A DNA stretch of 41,806 nucleotides, from the NCBI RefSeq assembly GCF_004353985.1, contig NZ_SMOA01000034.1, forward strand, positions 1-41,806, in the 5' to 3' direction. Each line of letters starts with the position of its first letter. The first letter of the stretch is position 1. A program made the position numbers and the translations under genes. A model generated the notes under the pieces. The model was given only the letters and a program-made list of their open reading frames with translations, was not told the DNA's origin and did not search any database. Below, one piece after another: positions 1 through 9,295 of the stretch. Source of the stretch: Paracraurococcus ruber (GTDB lineage: Bacteria; Pseudomonadota; Alphaproteobacteria; Acetobacterales; Acetobacteraceae).

Positions 1-66
1 GGCGCAGCCGGCGGCGGACCGGGGCCGCCCGCCCGGGCCCGCCGGCCCACCGGCCGGCGCGGCGCC

Positions 67-762
67 CTACCGCCTGCCGAAGGCGAATGCCGCCAGCGCC
101 TCGGGCTCCAGCACCGCCATCCGGTTATAGCCCAGGCGGACCCAGCCCTTCGCCTCGAACTCCGCCAGGGTGCGGTTGACCAGGTCGCGCGACGCGTTCG
201 ACATCTGCGCCAGCTCCGTCTGGGTCAGGCAGATATCGCCGGTGCGGCGCAGCGCCCCGTCCTCCTTCGCGCCGCTGACCCGCAGCAGCACCGCGCCGAC
301 GCGGCGGTCGGCGCGACGGATCATCAGGTCGGTGACGTTGGTGAGCGACAGCTTCACATAAGTCTGGGCGATGCTGCTGAGCCGGCGCGCCGCGTCCGGA
401 TCCGTCCGGATCAGGTCGCGCATCGCCTCGATCGGCACATGCAGCGCATGCGACGTCTCCATCGCCCGGATGCTCGCCATGCGATCCGTGCCGCGGAGCG
501 CCGGGCCTTCCCCGAACCACCAGCCGGGATGCAGCAGGTGCGACAGGTGCGGCCCCGTATGCTCGGTGCACAGATAGGTGCCGAAGGACCCGGCGGCGAT
601 GCCATAGAACCCGCCCGGCGGATCGCCGTAGCGGAACACGTAGTCGCCCTTGGCGAACCACTGCAGCTCCGCCGGCGCCAGCAGCGCCGCCTGGAATCCG
701 GGATCCTCCGCCGCCAGCCACCCCCGCGACAGCACCACCGCCACCGCTTCCGCGCGGTCCAT
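67..762 (-). CDS. Crp/Fnr-family transcriptional regulator
   Basis: A 231-residue cytoplasmic regulator. Residues about 20-130 form a cyclic-nucleotide-binding-like beta-barrel with a WFGEGPALRG segment in the place of the phosphate-binding cassette. Residues about 175-220 form a Crp-type winged helix (LTQTELAQMSNASRDLVNRT, then a wing ending LGYNRMAVLE). The N-terminus has no cysteine cluster, so an Fnr-type iron-sulfur sensor is unlikely; the ligand cannot be read from the sequence. The ATG at 762 follows a G-rich ribosome site, and the frame continues upstream only as antisense to the amidase. It diverges from the amidase gene, so it may control the amidase, FAH-type and Bug genes (inference). 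Family assignment is firm. Confidence 0.9.
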   Translation of the reverse strand: MDRAEAVAVVLSRGWLAAEDPGFQAALLAPAELQWFAKGDYVFRYGDPPGGFYGIAAGSFGTYLCTEHTGPHLSHLLHPGWWFGEGPALRGTDRMASIRAMETSHALHVPIEAMRDLIRTDPDAARRLSSIAQTYVKLSLTNVTDLMIRRADRRVGAVLLRVSGAKEDGALRRTGDICLTQTELAQMSNASRDLVNRTLAEFEAKGWVRLGYNRMAVLEPEALAAFAFGRR

Positions 763-933
763 CCGGCCCCCCGACCGCGAAACATGCCCGGGCAGGATCT
801 TTTGGAACCGCCGAAGTGTCAAATGATCTATGCGACATAATGCAATGACCTGCGCCCATCCGCCTCGCCGCCACGGCCCTTCCGCCGCCGGGACGGGCGG
901 CGCAGATTGCCAGGCCATGGCCCAGGACGCGCG
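763..933. promoter_or_regulatory. Divergent promoter region, regulator / amidase
   Basis: This gap separates two divergent starts. Positions about 798-850 are clearly more A/T-rich than the surroundings and hold a dyad with TGTC at 817-820 and GACA at 834-837. No clean sigma-70 -35/-10 pair is visible on either strand. The dyad could be an operator for the adjacent Crp/Fnr protein, but its arms are only four bases long. Confidence 0.35.
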
Positions 934-2364
934 ATGACCTCCACCGACCCCGCCTTGATGTCCGCCGAGACGCTGCTCGGCCTCTATGCCCGCCAGGCGC
1001 TGTCGCCGGTGGAGGCGCTGCAGGCGGTGCTGCAGCGGGTCGCGCTGTACAATCCCTGGGTCAATGCCTTCGCCGCCATGAACCCGCGCGCCCTGCAGCA
1101 GGCCGGGGAGAGCGAGGCGCGATGGATGGCCGGCCGGCCCATCGGCCTGCTGGATGGCGTGCCGGCCACGGTGAAGGACCTGCTGAACCTCGCCGGCTTC
1201 CCGACCCGCCGCGGCAGCAAGACGACGGATGCCACCCCGGCGACGGAGGATGCGCCGGCGGTGCTCGGCCTGAAACAGGCCGGCGCCGTCATCCTGGGCA
1301 AGACCACCACGACGGAATTCGGCTGGAAGACGCCGGGCGACTGCCCGCTGCACGGCATCACGCGCAATCCCTGGAACCGCGACCGCACGCCGGGCGGGTC
1401 CTCCAGCGGCGCCGGCGCGGCGGGCGCGGCCTGCTTCGGGCCGCTGCATGTCGGCACCGATGCCGGCGGATCCATCCGCATCCCGGCGGCCTATTGCGGC
1501 CTGGTCGGGGTGAAGCCGAGCTTCGGCCGGGTGCCGCAATGGCCGCTGGGCGCCTTCGCCAATGTCGCCTGCGCCGGCCCGATGGCGCGCACCGTGCGCG
1601 ACGCCGCGCTCATGCTCTCGGCCATGGCGCGGCACGACCTGCGCGACCCCTTCTGCCTGCCGGACGAGCCCCGCGACTGGCGCCAGGGGATCGAGCAGGG
1701 TGTCGAGGGACTGCGCGTCGCCGTCGTCCGCCGGCTCGGCTTCGAGCCGCCGCTCGACGCGGACGGCGCGGCGGCGCTGGACGGCGCGGCCAGGCTGCTG
1801 GAGGCGCAGGGGGCGCTGGTGGAGGACGCCGATCCGGGCCTGCCCGACACCCGCGCCATCTTCGGCCGGGTCTGGGGCGTGGCGCTGGCCCGCCAGGTGG
1901 CGACGATGCCGGCGGAGAAGCGCCCGCTGCTCGACCGCGGCCTGGAGGAGGTGGCGGAGCGCGAGGGCGGCATGCCCGCGACCGATTTCCTCGGCGCCGA
2001 GGCGCTGCGGATCGAGGCGGCGCATGCCATGGCCCGCTTCCACCAGCGCTTCGACATCGTCCTGACCGCGGCGACGCCCACCGCCGCCTTCGCCGCCGAC
2101 CAGCCGACCATCCGCCCGACCGAGGCATTGTGGCGCGACTGGGCGCCCTGGACCTTCGCCTTCAACCTGACGCGGCAGCCCGCCATCAGCGTCCCCATCG
2201 GCCTCGACGAGCACGGGATGCCGCGGGCGGTCCAGGTGGCGGCGGCGCTCTACCGGGACGACCTGGCCTTGCGCGCCGCCCGGGCGCTGGAGCGCGCGGC
2301 GGAACTGCCGATCGCCGTCCCGGGCGCGGCCCCGGGCGCCGCACCCCTGGCGAAACCGGGCTGA
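934..2364 (+). CDS. Amidase signature (AS) family amidase
   Basis: A 476-residue hydrolase that cleaves C-N amide bonds. The AS-family Ser-cisSer-Lys triad is in place: Lys81 in VPATVKDL, the serine run at 156-158 in TPGGSSSG, and nucleophile Ser180 in GTDAGGSIRIP. Length matches the family (450-500). The ATG at 934 has an AGGA upstream. An in-frame TTG at 907 is possible but has a poorer site. The next gene, an FAH-family enzyme, starts 37 bases downstream and a Bug receptor follows. The set therefore looks like an uptake and degradation unit for an amide or organic acid. The family also includes GatA, but gatB and gatC are absent and the protein lacks the usual GatA context, so a catabolic amidase is preferred. 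Substrate unknown. Confidence 0.92.
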   Translation: MTSTDPALMSAETLLGLYARQALSPVEALQAVLQRVALYNPWVNAFAAMNPRALQQAGESEARWMAGRPIGLLDGVPATVKDLLNLAGFPTRRGSKTTDATPATEDAPAVLGLKQAGAVILGKTTTTEFGWKTPGDCPLHGITRNPWNRDRTPGGSSSGAGAAGAACFGPLHVGTDAGGSIRIPAAYCGLVGVKPSFGRVPQWPLGAFANVACAGPMARTVRDAALMLSAMARHDLRDPFCLPDEPRDWRQGIEQGVEGLRVAVVRRLGFEPPLDADGAAALDGAARLLEAQGALVEDADPGLPDTRAIFGRVWGVALARQVATMPAEKRPLLDRGLEEVAEREGGMPATDFLGAEALRIEAAHAMARFHQRFDIVLTAATPTAAFAADQPTIRPTEALWRDWAPWTFAFNLTRQPAISVPIGLDEHGMPRAVQVAAALYRDDLALRAARALERAAELPIAVPGAAPGAAPLAKPG

Positions 2365-2401
2365 TCCTGCTTCACGGCGCCAAACGGGAAAGGGAATTCG
2401 G

Positions 2402-3286
2402 ATGCGCCTCGTGACCTTCAGGAAGCCGCACCGGCTGGGCACCCATATCGGCGCGTTGCGGGCCGATGGCGCGGTGCTCGACCTCGCCGCCGCCTCGCCG
2501 GCGCTGGAAGGCGGGCACATGCCGGCCTTCATCGCCGGCGGCGCGGCGGCGCTGCAGCATGCCCGCGACGCGATGGCGCGGGCGCCGGTCGCGGAGGGCG
2601 CGGCGCTCTGCGCCCCCATCCCCCGGCCGCCGAAGAACGTCTTCTGCGTCGGCAAGAACTACCACGAGCATGCGAAGGAATTCGCTGGCAGCGGCTTCGA
2701 CGCCAGCGCGAAGGAAGTGGTGCCGGAGGCGCCGGTGGTGTTCAGCAAGCCGGCCACCGCCATCATCCCGACCGGCGAGACCATCCCGGCGCATCTCGAC
2801 CCCACCAACTCCACCGACTACGAGGGCGAGCTGGCCGTCGTCATCGGCCATGGCGGGCGCGGCATCCGCGCCGCCGACGCGCTGCGGCACGTCTTCGGCT
2901 ACACCATCGTCAACGACGTCACCGCCCGCACGCTGCAGCACCGCCACCGGCAATGGGTGCTGGGCAAGGGCATCGACGGCTTCTGCCCGATGGGCCCGGC
3001 CATCCTGACCGCCGATGAGGTGCCGGACCCGCGCGCGCTGCGGGTCATCACCCATGTGAACGGGGAGAAGCGCCAGGATGCCTCGGTCGCCGACCTGATC
3101 TTCGACATCCCGACCCTGATCGAGGCGATCTCCGCCGGCATCACGCTGGAACCCGGCGACATCATCGCCACCGGCACGCCGGTCGGCGTCGGCATCGGCT
3201 TCAGCCCGCCGAAATTCCTGCAGAAGGGCGATGTGGTGCGGGTGGAGGTGCCCGGCATCGGGGTGCTGGAGAACCCGGTGGGCTGA
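2402..3286 (+). CDS. Fumarylacetoacetate hydrolase-family protein
   Basis: A 294-residue enzyme of the FAH superfamily, which hydrolyses, decarboxylates or isomerises beta-dicarbonyl acids using Mg2+. A short N-terminal domain (1-75) precedes the catalytic fold. Visible motifs are GKNYHEHAKE at about 84-93, DYEGELAVVIG at 139-149 supplying the acidic metal ligands, NDVTAR at 171-176, and GKGIDGFCPMGP at 188-199. The ATG at 2402 has an AAGGGAA ribosome site at good spacing. It lies 37 bases after the amidase and is probably cotranscribed. Likely activities are ureidoglycolate-lyase-like, acylpyruvase-like or homoprotocatechuate-isomerase-like; sequence alone does not decide. A strong hairpin follows directly after the stop. 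Confidence 0.9.
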   Translation: MRLVTFRKPHRLGTHIGALRADGAVLDLAAASPALEGGHMPAFIAGGAAALQHARDAMARAPVAEGAALCAPIPRPPKNVFCVGKNYHEHAKEFAGSGFDASAKEVVPEAPVVFSKPATAIIPTGETIPAHLDPTNSTDYEGELAVVIGHGGRGIRAADALRHVFGYTIVNDVTARTLQHRHRQWVLGKGIDGFCPMGPAILTADEVPDPRALRVITHVNGEKRQDASVADLIFDIPTLIEAISAGITLEPGDIIATGTPVGVGIGFSPPKFLQKGDVVRVEVPGIGVLENPVG

Positions 3287-3312
3287 GCCCGCGGCGGGCA
3301 GCGACCGCGGGC
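3287..3312 (+). terminator. Hairpin immediately after the FAH-family gene
   Basis: Perfect 8-bp arms, GCCCGCGG at 3287-3294 and CCGCGGGC at 3305-3312, begin at the first base after the stop codon. No T-tract follows, so it may stabilise the 3' end or assist Rho-dependent termination rather than act as a classic intrinsic terminator. Confidence 0.45.
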
Positions 3313-3402
3313 GAGGCCGGGCCACCGCCCGCACCGGAACCCGCGCCGGCCCGGCGGCTGCGCTCCCGCGCCTGGCCAGCGGGCGGGACCAGGACGGGTC
3401 CG

Positions 3403-3424
3403 GGCGCGGCCCGTGGGCCGCGCC
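3403..3424. repeat. 10-bp-arm inverted repeat upstream of Bug receptor
   Basis: GGCGCGGCCC at 3403-3412 and GGGCCGCGCC at 3415-3424 are perfect complements separated by two bases. The repeat lies about 110 bases ahead of the Bug start. It could be an RNA hairpin in the leader or an operator; nothing in the sequence chooses between them. Confidence 0.4.
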
Positions 3425-3531
3425 GGGCGTGGCCCCTTACCGCGACCCATCGCGCCGGTTGGTCCGGGGCCGCCCCTTCCCTCGGCCGCCCGCTGCCGCG
3501 AAGCTGCCGGCACGCGTTCCGGGAGGACATC

Positions 3532-4506
3532 ATGCATCGCCGCCCCGTGCTGGCCGCGCTCGCCGCGGCAGCCCTGCCGCGCCGCGGCATCGCCCAGGCC
3601 ACCGACTTCCCCAGCCGCGCCGTCACCATGGTCGTCGCCTTCCCGCCCGGCGGGCAGGGCGATGTCGTGGCACGGCCGGTCGCAGCGGGGCTGGAGCGGC
3701 TGTGGCGGCAGCCGGTGCCGGTGGTGAACCGTCCCGGCGCCGCGGGGGAAGTCGGCAATGCCGCGGTAGCCCGGGCGGCGCCGGATGGCCACACCCTGCT
3801 GATGGGCCTGTCCTCCCTGGCGGTGATCCCGGAAGCGGCCAGGCTGTTCGGCCGCCAGCCGGCCTATGAGCTGGACCAGTTCGCGCCCATCGCGCTGTTC
3901 ACCGCCGACCCGACCTTCCTGGCGGTACCCGCCTCGGCGCCCTGGCAGACGCTGGAGGAGTTCCTGGCCGATGCGAAGCGGCGGCCGGGGCAGATCGCCT
4001 ACTCGTCCTCGGGCAATTACGGCGCGCTGCACGTGCCCATGGCCATGCTGACCACCGCGGCCGGGCTGGACCTGCTGCATGTGCCCTTCCAGGGCGGCGG
4101 GCCGGCGCTGACCGCCCTGCTGTCGGGCCAGGTCATGGCACTGGCCAGCGGCCCGGGCCCGATCACCCCGCATCTCCGCAGCGGCGCGGTGCGCGTGCTG
4201 GCAAGCTGGGGCGCCCGGCGCATCCCAGGCTTCGAGTCGGTGCCCACCCTGCAGGAACGCGGCTTCGCCACGGCGGAATACTATATCTGGGCCGGCGCCT
4301 TCGCCCCCGCCGGCACCCCTGCCCCGCTGCGCGAATCGCTCCGGCAGGGCATGGCGGCGGTGGCGCGCGACCCGGATGTGCAGCGGGCCCTCGCCGCCGC
4401 CGGCAACGGCCTGGACTACCGCGACGGGGAGGCCTTCGACGCCTTCCTGCGCACCGACACCGCGCGGCTGGTGCAGGCGGTGCAGCGGATCGGCAAGGTG
4501 GAATAG
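3532..4506 (+). CDS. Tripartite tricarboxylate transporter receptor (Bug family)
   Basis: A 324-residue periplasmic binding protein. It starts with an Arg-rich secretion signal (residues 1 to about 23, ending at RGIAQA). It then has the Bug-family opening FPSRAVTMVVAFPPGGQGDV and the LLMGLSS and YSSSGNYGALH segments that line the ligand site. Bug proteins deliver carboxylated solutes to the TctB/TctA membrane pair, which is not encoded in this window; orphan Bug genes are common in this kind of genome. A GGAGGACATC ribosome site fixes the ATG. It stands 245 bases after the FAH-type gene and probably supplies the substrate that those enzymes handle (inference). Ligand unknown. Confidence 0.92.
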   Translation: MHRRPVLAALAAAALPRRGIAQATDFPSRAVTMVVAFPPGGQGDVVARPVAAGLERLWRQPVPVVNRPGAAGEVGNAAVARAAPDGHTLLMGLSSLAVIPEAARLFGRQPAYELDQFAPIALFTADPTFLAVPASAPWQTLEEFLADAKRRPGQIAYSSSGNYGALHVPMAMLTTAAGLDLLHVPFQGGGPALTALLSGQVMALASGPGPITPHLRSGAVRVLASWGARRIPGFESVPTLQERGFATAEYYIWAGAFAPAGTPAPLRESLRQGMAAVARDPDVQRALAAAGNGLDYRDGEAFDAFLRTDTARLVQAVQRIGKVE

Positions 4507-4512
4507 CGCCCA

Positions 4513-4565
4513 GGCCGGCCGCCCCGGGGCCGGCCGCCGCCCCGGCCGGTGCGGATCGGCGCACC
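4513..4565. terminator. Two hairpins between convergent genes
   Basis: GGCCGGCC at 4513-4520 and again at 4528-4535 (self-complementary) can pair across a 7-base loop. GGTGCG at 4548-4553 pairs with CGCACC at 4560-4565. They sit just after the Bug stop and before the end of the convergent lipoprotein gene, so they may end transcription from either side. No T-tract is present. Confidence 0.4.
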
Positions 4566-4684
4566 GCATGGACCGCCCGAGGCGGGGGCCGGCTGGGCGA
4601 AGCGGGGAACCTGGGACGGGGCGTCGCCCGCGAAGGCGATCCGCCGCGCCTCCGCTCCACTTGGCAATCCGGCGCCGCCTGGCC

Positions 4685-5221
4685 TCAGCGCGGCCCGCGG
4701 CGACGGTTCTGCACCAGTTCATCCTCGGTCAACTCGAAGGAGACCAGGATGCGGTAGTCGTTCGCCCGGCGGGTCTCGCTCACCGGCAGGTTCAGGGTCA
4801 CCGCCCCGCCCTCGACCGAGACGCGGGTCTCGTTGCGGGCGAAATTCACCCGGTCGAGGAAGCTGCGGCGGCTCAGGATCCGCTCGTCCTGCGCATTCAC
4901 CACCGCGACGAACCAGGGCAGTTCCACCACGCGGCCCTCGGTCCCCGCGCCGCGCTCCACCACGAAGGCGGGTGTCAGGGTCACGTCGATGCTGCGGCCG
5001 TTCCGCCCCGGGCTGCAGCCGCCGCTGAGCCCGGTGAGCCGCCCGTCCCATTCCAGCGTCGTCAGGTCCCGCACAGCGCCGGGGCGGTAGCGGGTCAGGT
5101 CGGCGCCGTCGGCGATCAGCCCCGGCCGGGGGCAGGCCACCGGCAGCCGTGAATTGCTCGTGTCGCCGCACCCGGCAAGCGCCAGAATCCCCAGCGCGGC
5201 CAGGACAAACCTCCACCCCAT
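4685..5221 (-). CDS. Putative outer-membrane/periplasmic lipoprotein
   Basis: A 178-residue protein with a lipoprotein signal: a charged start (MGWRF), a hydrophobic core, and a lipobox ending LAGC about residue 18, where the cysteine would be acylated. The mature part is mixed beta-like and mentions no catalytic motif I recognise. It has a segment LPWFVAVVNAQDERILSRRS and a C-terminus rich in Arg. The ATG at 5221 is preferred because an AGGGGGA site lies at better spacing than for the in-frame ATG at 5227. It diverges from ispH. Proteins of this layout are widespread and uncharacterised in alphaproteobacteria. Function unknown; lipoprotein status is well supported. Confidence 0.8.
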   Translation of the reverse strand: MGWRFVLAALGILALAGCGDTSNSRLPVACPRPGLIADGADLTRYRPGAVRDLTTLEWDGRLTGLSGGCSPGRNGRSIDVTLTPAFVVERGAGTEGRVVELPWFVAVVNAQDERILSRRSFLDRVNFARNETRVSVEGGAVTLNLPVSETRRANDYRILVSFELTEDELVQNRRRGPR

Positions 5222-5332
5222 CCCCATCTTCCCCCTTGAGCCGCAGGGCCCGGCGACTAGTGTGCCCACAAGGCGCACAGCCGGCCGGCCCACGGCCTGG
5301 CATTTTCCGCGGCCCGCGAGCGAATCCGACCC

Positions 5333-6316
5333 ATGGACCAGATCACAACCGCCCGCCCGATCGCAGACGGCAGCGGGAAGCCCCGCCTGAACGTCCTGCT
5401 GGCCGGGCCCCGTGGCTTCTGCGCCGGTGTGGACCGCGCGATCAAGATCGTCGAGGAGGCGATCCGCCGCTACGGCGCGCCTGTGTATGTCCGGCACGAG
5501 ATCGTCCACAACCGCTTCGTGGTGGAAAGCCTGGAACGCCAGGGCGCCATCTTCGTCGAGGAGCTGGACGAGGTACCGGACGACGCCCCGGTGGTGTTCA
5601 GCGCCCATGGCGTCCCGAAGGCCGTCCCTGCCGAGGCATCCCGGCGAAAGCTGTTCTACCTGGACGCCACCTGCCCGCTGGTCAGCAAGGTCCATCGCGA
5701 GGCCGAGCATCATTTCGCCCGCGGCCGGCACATCCTCCTCATCGGCCATGCCGGCCACCCCGAAGTTGTCGGCACCATGGGCCAGCTGCCGGACGGCGCG
5801 GTGACCCTGGTGGAGGATGAGGAGCATGCCCGCAGCGTGCCCGTCCCGGACGGGATGCCGCTGGCCTTCATCACCCAGACCACCCTGTCGGTCGACGACA
5901 CCGCCGGCATCGTGGCGGCGCTGCGCGAGCGCTTCCCGGGGGTCCATGCCCCGGCCAAGGAAGACATCTGCTACGCCACCACCAACCGCCAGGCGGCGGT
6001 CAAGGCGATCGCCCCGCGGGCGGCGCTGATGGTGGTGGTGGGTGCGCCGAACTCCTCCAACTCGCTCCGCCTGGTCGAGGTGGCGGAGCGGGCCGGCTGC
6101 CCCAAGGCGGTGATGGTCCAGCGCGGCCGCGACCTGGATCTGAGCCTCGCCACCGGCCTCGGCACCATCGGCATCACCGCCGGCGCCAGCGCGCCGGAAG
6201 TGCTGGTGGAGGAGGTGCTGGCCCGGCTGCGCGAGCGCTTCGACGTCGCCATCGAGGAGGTGGTGGTCGCCGAGGAGCGGATCACCTTCAAGCTGCCGGC
6301 CGGCCTGAACGCCTGA
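5333..6316 (+). CDS. ispH: 4-hydroxy-3-methylbut-2-enyl diphosphate reductase
   Basis: A 327-residue iron-sulfur enzyme catalysing the last step of the MEP isoprenoid pathway: HMBPP is reduced to IPP and DMAPP. The three cluster cysteines are present: Cys30 in GPRGFCAGV, Cys114 in [11 protein letters not shown], and Cys213 in [11 protein letters not shown]. Conserved HN (about 59-60), AHG (91-93) and the SSNS-type substrate motif (NSSNS) are also visible. Length is normal, with a short extra N-terminus before residue 18. It heads the ispH-thrB-rnhA order found in many alphaproteobacteria. A strong hairpin separates it from thrB. Confidence 0.98.
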   Translation: MDQITTARPIADGSGKPRLNVLLAGPRGFCAGVDRAIKIVEEAIRRYGAPVYVRHEIVHNRFVVESLERQGAIFVEELDEVPDDAPVVFSAHGVPKAVPAEASRRKLFYLDATCPLVSKVHREAEHHFARGRHILLIGHAGHPEVVGTMGQLPDGAVTLVEDEEHARSVPVPDGMPLAFITQTTLSVDDTAGIVAALRERFPGVHAPAKEDICYATTNRQAAVKAIAPRAALMVVVGAPNSSNSLRLVEVAERAGCPKAVMVQRGRDLDLSLATGLGTIGITAGASAPEVLVEEVLARLRERFDVAIEEVVVAEERITFKLPAGLNA

Positions 6317-6322
6317 GACGCC

Positions 6323-6346
6323 AGGGGCGGCGGGCCTGCCGCCCCT
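6323..6346 (+). terminator. Hairpin between ispH and thrB
   Basis: AGGGGCGGC at 6323-6331 and GCCGCCCCT at 6338-6346 form a perfect 9-bp stem with a 6-base loop, six bases after the ispH stop. No T-run follows, so partial termination or mRNA 3'-end protection is likelier than full termination. Confidence 0.5.
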
Positions 6347-6380
6347 CCCGGCCGGCGCGCGGGCGCGTTACAACTCCGCG

Positions 6381-7361
6381 ATGGCCGTCTACACCGAAGT
6401 CACCGACGAGGCGCTGCGCAGCTTCCTCGCCGACTATCCGCTGGGCACGCTGCGCGCCTTCCGCGGCATCGCCGAGGGCGTGGAGAATTCCAACTACGCC
6501 CTGAAGACCGAGGCGGGCGACTTCATCCTGACGCTCTACGAGAAGCGGGTCGACCCGCGCGAGCTGCCCTGGTTCCTGGCGCTGATGGAGCACCTGGCGG
6601 CGCGCGGGATGGCCTGCCCGCTGCCGGTGAAGGCGCTCGATGGCCAGCCGCTGCGGACCCTGGCGGGGCGGCCGGCGGCGATCTGCACCTTCCTCGCCGG
6701 GGTCTGGCCGCGCCGGGTGCGGCCGGAGCACTGTGCCCCGCTGGGCGATGCGCTGGCCCGGCTGCACCTGGCCGGCGCCGATTTCCTGGAGACCCGGCCA
6801 AACGGGCTGGGGCCGCCGGCCTGGGCCCCGCTGCTCGACCGCTGCCGCCCCGGCGGCGATGCGGTGCAGGCCGGGCTGATCGCGGAACTGGATGCCGCGC
6901 TGGCCGGCATCCTGGCGGCCTGGCCGGCCGAGGGCGCGCTGCCGACCGGGCAGATCCATGCCGACCTCTTCCCCGACAACGTCTTCTTCCTGGACGGCGA
7001 GGGTGGGACGCCGCGCGTGTCCGGCCTGATCGACTTCTACTTCGCCTGCACCGACCTGCTGGCCTATGATATCGCGGTCTGCCTGAATGCCTGGTGCTTC
7101 GAGCCCGACGGATCCTACAACGTGACCAAGGCGCATGCGCTGCTGGCGGCCTACCAGCGGCTGCGGCCGCTCTCGGCCGCCGAGCGCGCGGCGCTGCCGG
7201 TGCTGTGCCGCGGCGCCGCCATCCGCTTCCTGCTGACGCGGCTGTATGACTGGACGGCGACGCCGGCCGGCGCGCTGGTGACGCGCAAGGATCCGCTGGA
7301 ATACCTGCGCAAGCTGCGCTTCTTCGCCCGTGCCGAAGGACCTGCCTCCCTTGGCCTCTGA
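6381..7361 (+). CDS. thrB: Homoserine kinase (ThrB, APH-fold type)
   Basis: A 326-residue kinase of the aminoglycoside-phosphotransferase fold, the alphaproteobacterial form of homoserine kinase, which phosphorylates homoserine on the way to threonine. It opens with [19 protein letters not shown], which is typical of this ThrB group. The catalytic loop HADLFPDN lies at 193-200 (Asp195), and the metal-binding LIDFYFAC at about 216-223 (Asp218). Its position between ispH and rnhA supports the assignment over generic APH kinases. The end overlaps rnhA by 32 bases in another frame, implying coupled expression. Confidence 0.93.
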   Translation: MAVYTEVTDEALRSFLADYPLGTLRAFRGIAEGVENSNYALKTEAGDFILTLYEKRVDPRELPWFLALMEHLAARGMACPLPVKALDGQPLRTLAGRPAAICTFLAGVWPRRVRPEHCAPLGDALARLHLAGADFLETRPNGLGPPAWAPLLDRCRPGGDAVQAGLIAELDAALAGILAAWPAEGALPTGQIHADLFPDNVFFLDGEGGTPRVSGLIDFYFACTDLLAYDIAVCLNAWCFEPDGSYNVTKAHALLAAYQRLRPLSAAERAALPVLCRGAAIRFLLTRLYDWTATPAGALVTRKDPLEYLRKLRFFARAEGPASLGL

Positions 7362-7800
7362 GGAACGGCAGTCGGTCGAGATCTGGACCGATGGCGGCTG
7401 CAAGCCCAATCCCGGCCCGGGCGGCTGGGCGGCCATCCTGCGCTACGGGGAGGTGGAGCGGGAGCTGTCCGGCGCCGACCCGGCCACCACCAACAACCGC
7501 ATGGAGCTGACCGCGGCGATCAGCGCGCTTGAGGCGCTGAAGCGCCCCTGCACGGTGGTGCTGCACACGGACAGCGAATATGTCCGCAACGGCATCAGCC
7601 GCTGGATCAATGGCTGGGTCCGCAACAACTGGCGCAACGCCGCCAAGGACCCGGTGGCGAACATGGAGCTGTGGCAGCGCCTGCTGGCCGCGGCCAAGCC
7701 GCATCAGGTCGAGTGGAAATGGGTGCGCGGCCATGCCGGCGACCCGATGAACGAAAGGGCCGACCGGCTGGCGACGGAGGCCCGGCGGACCCTGGGGTGA
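7330..7800 (+). CDS. rnhA: Ribonuclease HI
   Basis: A 156-residue (or shorter) enzyme that cuts the RNA strand of RNA-DNA hybrids. The DEDD metal ligands are visible: Asp21 in [11 protein letters not shown], Glu59 in NRMELTAA, Asp81 in HTDSEY, and Asp145 in NERADRLA; His135 lies in VRGHAG. The frame opens with GTG at 7330, inside thrB, with no clear ribosome site. A TTG at 7351 has AAGGA ten bases upstream and gives a 149-residue protein, so the true start may be 7351. The overlap with thrB implies cotranscription. Function is certain; only the start is open. Confidence 0.96.
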   Translation: MPKDLPPLASEERQSVEIWTDGGCKPNPGPGGWAAILRYGEVERELSGADPATTNNRMELTAAISALEALKRPCTVVLHTDSEYVRNGISRWINGWVRNNWRNAAKDPVANMELWQRLLAAAKPHQVEWKWVRGHAGDPMNERADRLATEARRTLG

Positions 7801-7907
7801 GCGGCCCTTGCCGCTGCCCCGCCCGGATGCGAATGTCCGCCCGTCTCAGCACGAACCCGGATGCATCCGCGCGGCGCTGCCGCACCGGGGAACCATGAGG
7901 TCGAGTT

Positions 7908-9131
7908 ATGGCGAAGATCAAGGTGAAGACCCCCGTCGTCGAAATGGACGGCGACGAGATGACCCGCATCATCTGGGGGTTCATCAAGGAGAAGCTGATC
8001 CTTCCCTACCTCGACATCGACCTGAAGTACTATGATCTGGGCATCGAATACCGGGACCAGACCGATGACCAGGTGACGGTGGACGCGGCCAACGCGACGA
8101 AGCAGTACGGCGTGGGCGTCAAGTGCGCGACCATCACCCCGGACGAGGCGCGGGTGAAGGAGTTCGGCCTGAAGAAGATGTGGCGGAGCCCGAACGGCAC
8201 CATCCGCAACATCCTGGACGGCACCATCTTCCGCGAGCCGATCATCTGCAGCAACGTGCCGCGCCTGGTGCCGCACTGGTCGAAGCCGATCGTGGTCGGC
8301 CGCCATGCCTATGGCGACATCTACCGCGCCGCCGAGACCAAGATCCCCGGCGCCGGCAAAGCGACGCTGACCTGGACGCCGGCCGGCGGCGGCGATCCCA
8401 TCACCCTCGAGGTCACCAACTTCCCCGATGGCGGCGGCGTGCTGATGGGCATGCACAACACCCGCAAGAGCATCGAGGGCTTCGCCCGCGCGTCCTTCAA
8501 CTACGGCCTGGCGCGCGGCTATTCGGTGTACTTCTCGCACAAGAACACGATCCTCAAGGCCTATGACGGCGAGTTCAAGGACATCTTCCGCCGCATCTAC
8601 GACGAGGAGTTCGCCAGCAAGTTCAAGGCGGCCGGCCTGACCTACGAGGACCGGCTGATCGACGACATGGTCGCCACGGCCCTGAAGTGGGAAGGCGGCT
8701 ATGTCTGGGCCTGCAAGAACTACGACGGCGACGTGCAGTCCGACATCGTGGCGCAGGGCTTCGGATCGCTCGGCCTGATGACCTCCGTCCTGCTCTCCCC
8801 CGATGGAAACACGGTGGAGTCCGAGGCGGCGCATGGCACGGTCACGCGCCACTACCGCGAGCACCAGAAGGGCCGGGAGACGAGCACCAACCCGATCGCC
8901 TCGATCTTCGCCTGGACCCGCGGCCTGCAGTACCGCGGCAAGTTCGACGGCACGCCGGACGTCACCGCCTTCGCCGAGATGCTGGAGAAGGTCTGCGTCC
9001 AGACGGTCGAGAGCGGCCAGATGACCAAGGACCTGGCGATCCTGATCGGCAAGGACCAGCCCTACCTCAACACCCAGGCCTTCCTGGCGAAGATCGACGA
9101 GAACATGCAGAAGGCGATGGCCAAGGCCTGA
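7908..9131 (+). CDS. icd: NADP-dependent isocitrate dehydrogenase
   Basis: A 407-residue dimeric-type (eukaryote-like, subfamily II) isocitrate dehydrogenase making 2-oxoglutarate and NADPH in the TCA cycle. Substrate residues are in place: Ser94, Asn96 and Arg100 in SPNGTIRN, Arg109 in GTIFREPI, and Arg132 in VGRHAYGD. The metal Asp residues are in DRLIDDMVA and NYDGDVQSD. The NADP-binding [14 protein letters not shown] is near residue 309, with Arg-His favouring NADP. A GAGG ribosome site precedes the ATG. It stands alone and ends with a clear hairpin terminator. Confidence 0.98.
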   Translation: MAKIKVKTPVVEMDGDEMTRIIWGFIKEKLILPYLDIDLKYYDLGIEYRDQTDDQVTVDAANATKQYGVGVKCATITPDEARVKEFGLKKMWRSPNGTIRNILDGTIFREPIICSNVPRLVPHWSKPIVVGRHAYGDIYRAAETKIPGAGKATLTWTPAGGGDPITLEVTNFPDGGGVLMGMHNTRKSIEGFARASFNYGLARGYSVYFSHKNTILKAYDGEFKDIFRRIYDEEFASKFKAAGLTYEDRLIDDMVATALKWEGGYVWACKNYDGDVQSDIVAQGFGSLGLMTSVLLSPDGNTVESEAAHGTVTRHYREHQKGRETSTNPIASIFAWTRGLQYRGKFDGTPDVTAFAEMLEKVCVQTVESGQMTKDLAILIGKDQPYLNTQAFLAKIDENMQKAMAKA

Positions 9132-9153
9132 GCCCCGCGCGGCGCCGGAACGG

Positions 9154-9184
9154 GGGGGCGGGTCCGCGAGGGCCCGCCCCCTTT
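9154..9184 (+). terminator. Rho-independent-like terminator of icd
   Basis: A 12-bp stem: GGGGGCGGG plus TCC (9154-9165) pairs with GGG plus CCCGCCCCC (9170-9181), including one G-T pair. It is capped by a GCGA (GNRA) tetraloop and followed by TTT. It lies 22 bases after the icd stop and is the best terminator in the window. Confidence 0.8.
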
Positions 9185-9295
9185 CGCGTTCGATGCCGTC
9201 CGGCAGGCAGGCCGGCCGATGCGGCCCTGGCATCGGGCGCGCCGCCGCCGCACACCCTTGGGCGTGACGGCGCCAGCGGCACCGCCATGCCGACA

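Noticed and set aside
1-66. Terminator or end of an upstream gene at the left edge
   Set aside because: The 66 bases are G/C-rich with overlapping short complementary words but no single convincing stem, and no coding frame can be followed off the edge.
800-850. Possible Fnr or Crp box in the first divergent gap
   Set aside because: The TTGAC-like and TGTC/GACA elements do not match TTGAT-N4-ATCAA or TGTGA-N6-TCACA well enough to call.
763-2655. A very long minus-strand open frame running through the amidase gene into the Crp/Fnr regulator
   Set aside because: Upstream of 762 it is antisense to the amidase and FAH-type genes, has Arg-rich sequence without domains, and only the last 231 residues form a real protein.
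7704-9295. Long minus-strand frame across rnhA and icd
   Set aside because: It is the complement of strongly conserved genes with high third-position G/C, which creates stop-free antisense frames throughout this window.
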